Source: Vitis vinifera (taxonomy: Eukaryota; Streptophyta; Magnoliopsida; Vitales; Vitaceae). Taken from it: 64,000 bases of DNA. The DNA is taken from positions 1,426,501-1,490,500 of the forward strand of contig NC_081810.1 of the NCBI RefSeq assembly GCF_030704535.1. Reading direction: 5' to 3'. Under the pieces are notes generated by a model. The model was not told where the DNA came from, ran no database searches, and worked only from the letters and a program-made list of their open reading frames with translations. This document shows, piece after piece, positions 1 through 12,400 of this stretch. A program made the position numbers and the translations under genes. Positions within the stretch are counted from its first letter, which is position 1; every line of letters begins with the position of its first letter.

Positions 1-408
1 GAAATCATTAATCTTATAAGTGAAAGAATGAACTACCTTTTGAAGTGCTGAAAAACAAGAGTAGAAGTGAAAGGGCCTGTAAAATAACCAAAAGACTAAG
101 GCCCAAGTAAAATCTGATTAGAATCTCAGAAGAATATACACCTGAGGAAAGCTTCAAAACAGGACCTGACAATAATTTTTGAAAGATTTGTTTTGGGAAT
201 AGATCACTCTTCTTTGAATTGTTTTAGTCTTGTACTTTTCTTTAAGGTCATTATTGGCCTGTATTCGTATTCATGTGTTCTTTGTTTTCTTCCTTTCTCT
301 CTCCCTGGGTTGCTGCTATATAGTAGTATATTAGCAAATGTGTAAGCAGGCATATCTCTATGCTTTAATTATTTATCTGCTTTATCAATAATTTGGTGAG
401 ATTGGCAG
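1..408 (+). other. Intron segment of the callose synthase gene
   Basis: This stretch lies before the first visible exon. It ends in a good acceptor (cag, 406-408) and contains no recognisable glucan synthase sequence. The exon that precedes RGMMYYRK must lie left of the window. Nothing else is recognised. Confidence 0.7.
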
Positions 409-3400
409 TTCGTGGAATGATGTACTATAGGAAAGCTCTTATGCTTCAGAGTTATTTGGAAAGGAATGCTGCTGGAGGTTTGGTCCCTTGCTACTTTCAT
501 TTTATTTTAATTCTATTTTAGCTTGTGTTTTTGCTATCTCACCTTATGTTGAAAATATCAGATGTTGAAGCTGCGATTTCTAGTGATGTTGCAACTGATA
601 CTCAAGGTTATGAGTTTTCTCCTGCGGCACGAGCTCTGGCAGATCTGAAGTTTACATATGTTGTTACATGTCAAATATATGGAATACAAAGAGAAGAGCA
701 AAAACCTGAGGCTGTGGATATTGCATTGCTAATGCAACGGTAAGTTACAAGTTATTTCCACTTTTTTGGGTCCGCCTCAACAACATGTTGGAATTTTGGG
801 TCTTCAAGGATTTTCATCAATGAAGTTATTTTATCTGTTCCATCGAAATACTATATGCATTTTTTAATTTTTGTTTGATCTGTAGTCTTTACATATTTCT
901 TATTTGTTCTTTACATGTATCCACTTTTGATATTAGAAATGAAGCTCTTCGAGTTGCTTACATTGATTCCGTTGAGACTCTGAAGGATGGTATAGTGCAG
1001 ACAGAGTTCTATTCTAAACTTGTGAAAGCTGATATCAATGGGAAAGATCAGGTTCATGCATGCATGTCTCTCTATTAAATTACCTTTTGGTAGTCATTAG
1101 GCTCGTTTCAGTTCACATACTTGAATAATTGATCAGGCACTGCCATTTTGGTTTGCACCTGATGGGTAGCACTTGACAATTGGAGAAAGAATGGTTTATG
1201 ATGCATCTTTCTTCTTCATCTGATATATTGTATTATGACTAATTGCTGGAGGTCTTTGTTTGAACACTCTAATTTCAAATAACTTATCTATCTGTACTTT
1301 TATTTATTTATTTGTTATCTCACTGTTATCAGTTATGTTTTTCAGGACATATACTCTATCAAATTACCAGGAAATCCTAAACTTGGTGAAGGAAAACCTG
1401 AAAATCAAAACCATGCAGTTATATTTACTCGTGGAAATGCAATTCAAACGATTGACATGAATCAGGTCACTAACTCTTTTTGATCTATTCACAAAATAAA
1501 AAATGGACTTCTTGTGTTCTGCTGCATGAAGTAGATTAAGTTTGTTGAATTTGGGATTGTGAAAAATATTTGTAATTTTGGAAAATACTCTCATTTTGTA
1601 TAGCGTTATCAGAGTTGTATAGGTTCTGGTGAGCTAAACTGATGAAGTTCAGGAATGTTAGGATATAACATACTTATACACATGTAAATTTGTGAAAGAA
1701 ATCTGAAAAAAAATTGATTCATGTCTTAGGGAAAAAGATTACACAACTGTGTAGAATACAATAGTGACGTATAAATAAATGTTATGGAATTTAGTGTTTT
1801 TCTTATTTTGAGTTGTTTGGATGATGGCAAGTTGGGTAAGTCAAACCCTCTTAGGGTGGTATGTGATTTTATCGGGAAAAAACTAAAAAAGGTCTAGAGG
1901 GTTGCCCTGCTGTGTGCATTTTCGATATTATGGAAGGAGAGGAAGTGAAGAACCAAAGATCTTTTGAAAGCAAAAAAATTGTCTAATCAAGCATTAAAAC
2001 TTACATTTCTCTCTAACCTTTCATTGTGGGTTAGGTTGCATATGGATGGGGGAAACTTAACCATAATAGATTTTAGAGATTGGTTAGGGTGCTTATGAAG
2101 GGGCTTTTGTTTTTGTTGCTCTTTCCTTTGTTTTTTTCTTTTTGGCGCTCTCTATATGTACTTGTGTATTTTGGTGTGCATTTGCTTATTCTTTTAATAT
2201 AAATTTAGCATGGAAATTCTCCCTCATCCTCCTCAGATTCAGAGAAAAGGGACATATCCCTCAATTTATGTGTTATTTATCCATTCCTACTTTTTTTATG
2301 CCAATGTTGGTGATTGGAGATAACTCTCTTCAATTATTCTTGGAATGGGAGGGAGTAGGAGCTACCTAGCCCTCTTTCTCAACTTGAGTCTTAAGTTCAA
2401 CAACTTTCATCATTGACGAACACCTATGCTAATAAAGACAAAACAAAGAAGTGGGAGTCTATGTCTTGAATGAATCAGTAACATTGGATTATGAACTTTC
2501 CACTTATGATCATCATGAATTGAATTATTATCAAATTGCTTTGGTTTTTTACTAATGCCAATAATTGACGATTGCACAATTTGAACAATTTTTAATTTCA
2601 CGTCAAATAACAAGTGAATAAGCATAATAATACCTTCTCTGTAAGACATGAAGTAGCTCTATCTAAGAACTTCTAATTGAGATACTTCAAAAAGTCTTTA
2701 AGACCATGTCTAGGGGCTGATGCTTGCCCAATGCCGGAAGGTCAAGGTCTCAACTAAGATAAGGGATGTGCCTTTCTAAATGATATTACAAGTGGAGATG
2801 GGCCCGTAGTCTTTATTAGTAGTAGACAAAGCTGATTTAGGAATGAGAATTAGAGTTGTAGAATTGAAAACCCTAAGCATTACCCTAGTATTAAATAAAT
2901 TAGATATTGCAACTAGCACTACAACACTAACCATATCTCAATTCCCTTTGTAAGATGAAGTAATGAAATTCACCCGTTATTCCAAATGCTCGCCACATCC
3001 GAAAAAAATAAGAGGCTATTTGTATTCCTCGGAAACCCTTGTCTACATCACCATTCAATATTACTTAGCCCACTATTGGCCTAACCACTTGGGCACTAGG
3101 TCCAATGTGAGTAGGATTGCTTATCCATGCTTCATAATTTGAAAAACATAGTTTAAGATCATTGACTTTGATCATGCCACTAGGCATTTGATTAGGACTT
3201 TCCACAAAGCAGAATATATAACCTATTTGCAGAAAATTATCAACTATTCTAACATTCCCCATCATGCTGATGCAAAGGTATTTTGCATCCTAGGCTTACT
3301 AATTATCTGTTGAAAGTTTGTGTTGGACAATCCTTTTGTGAGCACATAGGTGAGCTGAATAGGAGATGAAACATATAAAGTCCAAACTTATCTCAAATTT

Positions 3401-6400
3401 AGAATTTTTTATTTTTATTTTTAATGAAATGTCTACAAATCTCCACATGCTTGATGTAGTCATGTTGTATTGGATTGTTGTACTATGTTGATAGCTGCTT
3501 TATTATCACAATAAAACATCATTAGACTACTCTCACTTTCAAATCTAAGAGTGTTATCTTCAACTAGAGTATTTCCAGCATCCCCTATGCCATTACCTTG
3601 AACTCTACCTTTGCACTAGACAAGCCACTATTGGTTATTCATCTCTAAGTAACCAAATTCCATTCTAAGAAGGTACAATACCCGATAGTTGATCTTCTGT
3701 GTGTCATGGAGCTAGCCTAATTAGCATTTGTGTAAGCTTCTAACTAAGCTCCTCACCTTTATGATACATGAGGCCTTTCACTGGAGTTCCTTTCAAGTAT
3801 CTAACAATTTTATAGACAGCTTCAAAATGTGGTTTAAAAGGAGCATGCATGAACTAGCTCACTATACTCACAATATAATCTATATTTGGTTTTGTGTGTG
3901 ATAGGTGGATAAGCTTCCTAACCATTCTTTGATACATCCATCGATTAACCGGTTCTTCGTCTTCTTGTTTTTTTTCCTAGCTGATTGGCCTCTATTGGAG
4001 TGTCAATGGGTTTGCTACCAACCATACCCCTTTTGGCGTCAAGTCTTGCCTTGTATTTGTCTAATGATCCATCAGATTTGTACTTCATGTTGAGGATCGA
4101 TTTGCAACACACTAGCCTTTTTCCATTTGGTAACTTAACAATCTCTAAAGTGTGGCTTTTTCCCCATGTTATCATCTCCTCATTCATGGTATCTTTCCAT
4201 GGTCTTAAGGCTAAGGCTTCTCAAACAAAGGTGGAAATGTCTAGTTTGAGGTGAAAGTTTTTGCATAGACACAAAATGAGACATGAGTGCAAGCTCAAAC
4301 CCTTGGAGGGGATTTTTGAAGTGTAAATTGGACTTTAATCATTATTTTCATTACCTATTTCAAAGTTGACAATTGGAGCTGGAGAAGTGATGATGGATTT
4401 TTTCTTTTTGGAGTACACGTTGCAAATTGGAGTCTTAGGTCTATCCACTATGGGTTCATTATTTGTGAGAGGATTAAGAGAAGTTTTAACAAGATTTTCA
4501 AATGGTATTTTGGGAGACACCTTTTGATTGGCCCTAAGAAATATTATTGGGGTTATCTCTTAGGTTTGGGTCAACAATCTTTCTATTCTCATCATCTTTA
4601 TGTATATTGACACTTCCGGCCATTGTATCATTTTTTTCAATCTCAATGCCATTTTTTCCTTCTTCCACCTATCTTCATCAACCCAATCCCACCCATCTTC
4701 CAATCTTGAGATATTCTTTTCCTAAAGATGGGTGCTATCAAAGAATAGTTGATGCAACACACAATCATCGAGAACCATATCTCATTGCAAAGCCTTTTCC
4801 ATTTTGATAGCCAACATTAGCTAATGTTCACACATCCCTTGCACCTCTTTCAGAGCCTCTTTGAAAGCCATCAATCACCCTGCCTCATGTTCCCTCCATC
4901 CGAGCCGAGCCAAGAATAGGATAAAGAAGGATGCCATTGAAAGAAAAGAGTGACGGAACGACATCTGATCTCCATTCACTCAAGAACTTAAATCACTCCC
5001 TATTCCCTATATAGAAAGACTACCCGAAAGGAATCGACATATGCTCTGGCGCTTACCACACTTCCCAACAACTTAGGTAAGGCTCCCTAAGGTTTGCGTT
5101 GCAGTTTCATCCATCGGTAGCCCCCCTTTTCGCAATAGAAAGATTTGTCTCCCTATCACTAGAGGTATAAGTAGAAGTCCCTCAAAAGCAATCCTGTGAG
5201 AGAACTAGTTCCTTGCCAGTAATACTACTTGAAGTTTCCGTGCCCCTACCAGTAGTGGCAATCCCTTTAGTCCCTGTATATCTGTATTGCCTTGCTCAAT
5301 AAGAAGCAGTGCCCGTAACAACAGTTACACAAGCTAGCAAACAAGTGAGATAGAAAGCGAGCATTTTAGGCCAATGGCAATCCAAGAGTCTTAAGTCCTC
5401 CTTTGTTTTACTAATTTGTTTAAGATTGATTTCCTAGTTTTCCTAGTTTCCAATTATCTTTGTTTCCTTTTTCTAGTTTCCTATTTTAGTTATTTCCGTA
5501 ATTTTTGCATTACAAACATTATTTAAAGGCTTATTGTAATTGTTAGAATTAGTTCAATATAATTTATTAGAATTATTCCCTAATTTTCAGATCCTATTGT
5601 GATCTTTGTGTTTGTTCTCGAGTGTTTTTCTATTTCGTTTCGAAACAAACCTTACGTTGCACCAATGGCTAATCCTCTACAAAAGTCTCATCCATAGTGA
5701 CATAATGCTCTTTCATAAAAAGGTGATAACACTTGTAGCCCTTCTTTGTGTGGGAGTACCCTAGGAGCAAACTTCACTACTCTAGGATCCAACTTTTCAT
5801 GTAAGTGTTGAGGGGTATGAATATGGGATACACACCTGAAGACCTTTGGTGACAAAGTGCCTACACCTTGAAAGTTAGGAAATATCATGAGTTTCTTCAC
5901 TAGTGCTTGACACTCCAAAAATTTAGTTGGCATTATGTTGATAACGTATATGCAACTGTCAATATAAATTCTTGATTGAAATATTCCTTTTCATTATCAT
6001 ATCTCAGGTTTATAATTTTGATTCTAAACTAAATGTTGACAAATTTGTGAAATGCATAGGAAACCGAGGACACTTTGGACTTGGACTTCATGACATAAGT
6101 CAGCAAGTTCCTGAAATATTTTTTTTTAATTGTATTGCAAAGAGGCGCTAAAATAGCGACCCATAGAAATACACAATAAGGGAACTCACCCCCTTACAAA
6201 AGGGCCCATACAACAAGGAAAAAAACAAAAAATCTTCTCCCTTATCGCAAACACACTCATTCTATAAAATCTATTAAGGTTGAAGTGTCAAAATATTGTG
6301 TGAATGGCCGAATACCTTGGCCTTGAGTTTTGTATATTATATATAGACTTTACAAGGATGCTATACATGGAAAACAAATAAAAGCAAATAAATTCCCACA

Positions 6401-9400
6401 TGATTCTAGCTCTATACATGTAAACTATAATCTGTCAAATAATATATGCTAACTGTACAGAATAATAAATGGAGAAATAAGGAAAGAAGTGTGGACAGCA
6501 AAGCTGTCCTTTGACAGCCCCCCTCAAATTGATGCAAGTTGATCAACAAGCATCAATTTGCTACTTAGCAAGCAATGTCGATGACGAGGGAGAGCCTTGG
6601 TAAAGATATCAACAATTTGGAAGGCCTGGATCTTCACAGGAGTGTATGGGCCATTCTCCAAAGAAGATAGGGAGATTCTTTGGGAAGAGCTAGGGGCTAT
6701 AAGGGGCATCTGGGATGACCCTTGGTGCTTAGGGGGTGATTTCAATGTTACCCTATCCCAATGGGAAAGGAGTAATCAGGGGAGGCTGACTGGCGCCATG
6801 AGAAGATTTGCTCAGGTGGTTGAGGAATTAGAGCTCCTGGATCTTCCTGGGGGTGGCTTCTTGGAGTGGGGGCATGAACAATCAATCTTGGGCTAGGCTG
6901 GACCATTTTCTAGTGACCCAAGATTGGCTTGACTGTTTTAGTGGGGTTGTCTAGAGTAGGTTACCCAGACCCACCTCTGACCATTTTCCCATTTTGCTAA
7001 AAGGTGGAGGGATCAGAAGGGGCCCTTCCCTGTTTAGGTTCGAAAATATGTGGCTCAAAGTTGACAGGTTTAAGGAGCTTCTTCGGGGTTGGTGGCAGGA
7101 GGCGGGGGGGAGAGGGAGGGCCAGCTTTAGATTGGCTACAAAGATGAAGGTCTTGAAGGATAAAATCAAAGGATGGAACAGGGACGTGTTTGGAAGGTTG
7201 GAAGTCAACAAAAACTAGCACTTCAACAAGTAGAATTTTGGGATGGGGTGGAGAGTGAAAGGAGCCTGACTGAAGGAGAGATGGAGTTGAAAAGAGAAAC
7301 TAAGGAAGTCTTTAAAAAATGGGTGCTTTTGGAAGAAACGCATTGGAGACAAATGTCAAGGGAGCTGTGGCTTAAGGAAGAGGATAAGAACACAGGGTTC
7401 TTTCACCAGATGGCTAATGCCCATAGAAGAAATAACTCCATGGAAAAGATTAAGATCAATGGGAGGTGGCTGGAGGAGGAGCAGGAGGTGAGAGAGGGGG
7501 TTGTGAATGCTTTTCAGCAGCTGTTGTCAGAGGAGCCAGCTTGGAAAGCTGATATTGAGGGGCTGAATCTTCAAAGGTTAAACCATATTGAAGCTGAAGG
7601 CTTGGAACAACCATTCACTGAGGAAGAGACTCATGCTGCTCTGATGGGAATGAATGGAGATAAGGCTCCAGGCCCGGATGGATTCACAGTGGCCTTTTGG
7701 CAATCTTGTTGAGACTTCGTGAAGGAGGAGATTGTGGATCTGTTCAAGGAGTTTTTTGATGAGAAGTCCTTTGCTAAGAGTCTCAATTCTACCTTCCTAT
7801 CATCCCTAAGAAAGGGGGGGCTGATGACCTTGGGGATTTCAGGCCCATTAGTCTGCTAGGGGGATTGTATAAGCTCTTGGCCAATAGGCTGAAGAAGGTT
7901 TTAGACAAGGTGGTCTCTGCGGACCAAAATGCTTTTGTGAAGGGAAGACATATTTTGGATGCCTCGCTCACAGCCAATGAGGTGATTGACTTCTAGCATA
8001 AACGTAAAGATGGGTTTTGGAGCTTGTTGGATGGAGTGGATATGGTGGTGTATTTCAACTGCAAATTTTTCTATTCTGGTTAATGGGGTGCCAGCAGGTT
8101 ATTTTTCCAATTCCAGGGGGTTGCGCCAAGGAGATCCACTCTCTCCCTACCTTTTTGTGTTGGGTATGGAAGTGCTAAGTGCACTTTTAAGAAGGGTTGT
8201 TGATGGGGGATTCATTTCCGGTTGTAGTCTTCGAGGGAGGGAGGGAATGGAGATGAATGTGTCCCATTTACTATTTGATGATGACACTATTATCTTCTGT
8301 GAAGCAAGGCAAGATCACCTTACCTATCTAAGCTGGATTTTGGCGTGGTTTGAGGCAGTCTCTGGTCTTAAAATAAACCTAGCTAAGAGTGAAGTAATTC
8401 TGGTTGGGGAGGTTGAAGACATTGAGGAATTGGCTGTGGAGATAGGGTGTAGAGTGGGGGCCCTTCCTACTGTTTATTTGGGGCTGCCCCTTGGAGCCAA
8501 TCACAAGGCCACGACTATGTGGGACAGGGTGGAAGTAAGAATGAGAAGAAGGCTAGCCCTTTGGAAAAGACAATATTTGTCAAAGGGCGGGAGAATTACC
8601 CTCATTAAGAGCACTTTGGCCAGTATACCTATTTACCAATTGTCTCTCTTTCGAATGCCCAAGCTAGTTGCAAAAAGGCTCGAAAAATTACAAAGGGATT
8701 TTCTTTGGGAAGGGGGAAGCCTGGAAAGAAAAATTCATTTAATCAATTGGGAGGTGGTGTGCACCCAAAAGGAGAAAGGGGGTCTAGACATTCGGAAGAT
8801 TGATCTCCTGAATAAGGCCTTGTTGGGCAAATGGATTTGGGGATTTGCCTTTGAAAAAGAAATCCTTTGGATGAAGGTGATCGGGGTGAAGTATGGCTAT
8901 GAGGGTTTTGGTTGGAGAACTAATGAGGCTCGCGGAACGTTTGGAGTGGGGGTTTGGAAGGAAATCTTAAAGGAGTCGTATTGGTGTTGGGATAATATAG
9001 AGTTCAAGGTGGGAGAGGGGACCAAGGTTAATTTTTGGACTGATCAGTAGTGCGGTAATGAGGCGCTGTCCCAAACTTTCCCCCAGTCGTTTGCCTTGGC
9101 GGCCCAAAGGAATGCCTCGGTAAATGAGATGTGGGATTCTAGCCTTGGCCAAGGAGGTTGGAATATAAGACTCTCTAGAAACTCTAACGATTGGGAGTTG
9201 GACGCTTTAGGAGAGTTGTTTCATATGCTGAGGGACTTGAGGATTTCTCCTAAAGAGGATTCAGTGATACGGAAAGGAGGGGGACACGGTCTTTTTCGGA
9301 TTAGAGATGCTTACAAGCTGCTGACAGTCCCTAGTGCCATCACCTTCCCGAAAAAGGGTATTTGGGTGGACAAGGTCCCAACCAAAGTTGCTTTTTTTGC

Positions 9401-12400
9401 TTGGGAGGCTACTTGGGAGAAGGTCCTAACTTTGGATAGGCTTCAAAGACGGGGCTGGCATCTTCCAAATTGTTGCTTTTTGTGTGGTTGTGAAGAGGAA
9501 AATGTAAATCATATTCTTTTACACTGTATAGTTGTAAGGGTTCTCTGGGAGATTGTCCTTGTCTTGTTTGGGGCTAATTGGGTGTTCCCAGAGACAGTCA
9601 AAGAGATGTTACTTAGTTGGAGGGGCCTTTTGATGGGGAAAAATAAGAAAAAGATTTGGACTTCCATTCCATTGTGTATTTTTTGGACGGTTTGGAAGGA
9701 AAGAAATAGATGAGCTTTCAGGGGGGGCTCTCTAGCTATACAGAAGTTGAAAAATTCTTTTGTTTGTAACTTGTGGAGTTGGGCTAGGGTGTATATGGGA
9801 GATGAGTCCTCTTCGCTTTTAGGTTTTTTGGAATGACTTGCCGTTCCTTAAGGGGTGGTGAGTGTTTTGTTCATGTGTTTTTGCTTAGGCTGCTATGTAT
9901 ACTTCCTATATGCTTTGTGGCTTTCTGCCCCTTAATATATTTGCGCTCACTTATCTAAAAAAAAAAAAAAACAATTTGTAAGTCAGTGGAAATATGTGGA
10001 AGAGTGATAACACAAGCTTCAAAGGCTGCACGAATAGAGTGACAGTCCACTTCAATATGCTTTGTGCGCTCATGATAGACAGGATTGGCCGTGATCTGAA
10101 TAGCACTTGTATTATCGGCATGTAGAGGTGTAGGATCAGTCTCAGAAAAATCTAACTCCGCAAGCAAACCTCGAAGCCAAATGATTTTAGAACAAGCAAG
10201 AGACATCGCCCGGTACTTAGATTCCGTAAATGACTTAGAGACTCTATCTTGCTTCTTACTTTTCACAAACATCTTAAACTAAAACTCCCAACTAAGATAG
10301 TTTTTGCCATTGAAACGAACAATAGAATATTCTCCAAACATTACGAAGACGGAAATAGCCTAGGAAACAAAAAAAAAAACATCGTCAAAGAGCCTAAATC
10401 TGATAACAAACCTCCAAATAATCAAAGATCTCTAAGAGCCTAGAAGCGAAGAAACCTAAAGAGAACTCCAAGATCACACCACAGATAAAAAATAACCCAA
10501 AAGTTGGGCTAGAGTCCGAGAGCCCCTAGGGCTAAATCCGAGAAAACCCAAAGAAAAATTAGAAAGCGTGTAAACTCTAGGTTCAGAACACAAGCTCTGA
10601 TACCATGTCAAAATATTTTGTGAATGGCCGAATACCTTGGCCTTGAGTTTTGTATATTATATATAGACTTTGCAAGGATGTTATACATGGAAAACAAATA
10701 AAAGCAAATAAATTCTCGCATGATTCTAGCCCTATACATGTAAACTATAATTTGTCAAATAATGTATGCTAACTGTACAGAATAATAAATGGAGAAATAA
10801 GGAAACAATTGTGGGCTAAAATAAGGAAAGAAGTGTGGACAGCAAAGCTGTCCTTTGACACGAAGGACCATCTTTTATCCACAAATTGGTTTCCGACCAC
10901 AGTAAATACACAAAAGAAACTTTCAGCCTTTGAATGGACAGCACACAATCCTCAAAAGCAATTGAATTTCTAGCCTTCCATATGACCCAAAACAAACATA
11001 ACGGTCCCAATTGCCACGCCACCTTCCTCTTCTTACCCAAAAAAGGGCCCCTCCATCCTAAAAGGGTTTCCTTCGCCGAAAGAGGAAAAACCCAAGAAAC
11101 TCCAAAAAAAGAAAGGAGCAACATCCACACTTCCCTTGTTTTTTCACAATGAATGAGGAGGTGGTCAATTGACTCATCACACGTATGACATAAAAAACAT
11201 CTATTTGCCAGAACCTAACCTCTTTTTTGCAAAGGATCCAAGGTTAAAACTCTCCCCCATGAAGCCTCCCACACAAAGAAGCTTAATTTGGGCTGCACAC
11301 AAGAGTTCCAAATAATCTTCAGAGGGAAAGAAACAAGAGACACCGGCTGCATAGTCCTATACAAAGATTTTACCGAGAAAACCTCATCCTTTGATTCCAT
11401 CCACCTCACCCTATCCTCCTCATCCACCCTAACCTTCTTCCCCTCCAAGCAACAAAACAACCTTTCCACTTCTTCCAACTCCCAATCATTGAAAGGTCTA
11501 TTGAAACAAGGATTCCAACTTCCCCCCCTTTCCCCCTCGGTTGTCCAAACTTCATTTACCCAAGTTTCTTTGTAAGATACTAAAGCATATAATGAAGGAA
11601 AAGCCTCGCACAAAGGGATGGTTGCACACCACTTGTCTTTCCAAAACCTCACCCTCTTACCATCACCCACCACAAAGCCAAAAGAAGGGGTTACTAGATG
11701 TCCCATTTTACTTATTGCTTTCCACAACCTAACTCCATAGGCCTCCCTAGTCTCACAAGATCTCCACTCTCCTCTTTTCTCCCCGTATTTCCCTCTAATC
11801 ACTTGGTTCCAAAGGGTCTTCTTTCATTTGCAAAGCGTCAAACCCACTTGCCAAGGAGAGCCCTATTGAAAGCCTTAAGACTCTTAACTCCCAACCCTCC
11901 TCTTCTTTTGTCTAAACACACAATCGGCCAACTTACTAAGTGCGATTTTTGCTCAAGAGCCCCACCACCCCACAGGAAGTCCCTTTGAATCTGCTCCAAT
12001 CTAATTCTAACCACCCTAGGCAGCTGGAAAATAGACATAAAATATATTGGCAAATTGGATAAGGTACTTCGCACTAAGGTAATCCTCCCCCCTTTTGAAA
12101 TATACTAACGTTTCCACATAGCCAATTTCTTTCGGAATCTTTCTTCTATTCCATCCCATGCTGCAACACATTTAAATGGAGCACCCAACGGCATTCCTAG
12201 GTAAGTAGAGGGCAATTTTCCCACCTTATAACCAAACTCATCAGCCAACTCTTCCACATTTTCAACTCTACCAACCGGAATCAGCTCACTTTTCTCCAGA
12301 TTTGCTCTTAACCCTGAAATTGTCTCAAACCACATTAATAGTCAGCACAAGTACAACAACTGATCGTCCTTTGCCTCACAAAAAATCAACGTATCATCAG

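Larger units (their letters stand above)
6286..10860 (-). mobile_element. Copia B: LTR retrotransposon inserted in LINE 1, itself split by LINE 2
   Basis: Two TG...CA LTRs (6286-6516 and 10606-10860) enclose it. On the minus strand the 5' LTR is the right one. It is followed directly by a primer-binding site complementary to initiator Met tRNA (gctctgatacca, 10594-10605). A purine tract on the minus strand (gcccccctcaa, 6517-6527, on plus) precedes the 3' LTR. Flanking 5-mers are tgaag and cgaag, a target duplication with one change. Without LINE 2 the internal part is only about 0.7 kb, with a piece of RNase H, so the element was a deletion derivative that could not move on its own. Confidence 0.9.

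Noticed and set aside
2410..2649. 79-residue minus-strand frame near the nad5 fragment
   Set aside because: No recognised family. It may be further organellar or retroelement sequence, but there is no support for a gene.
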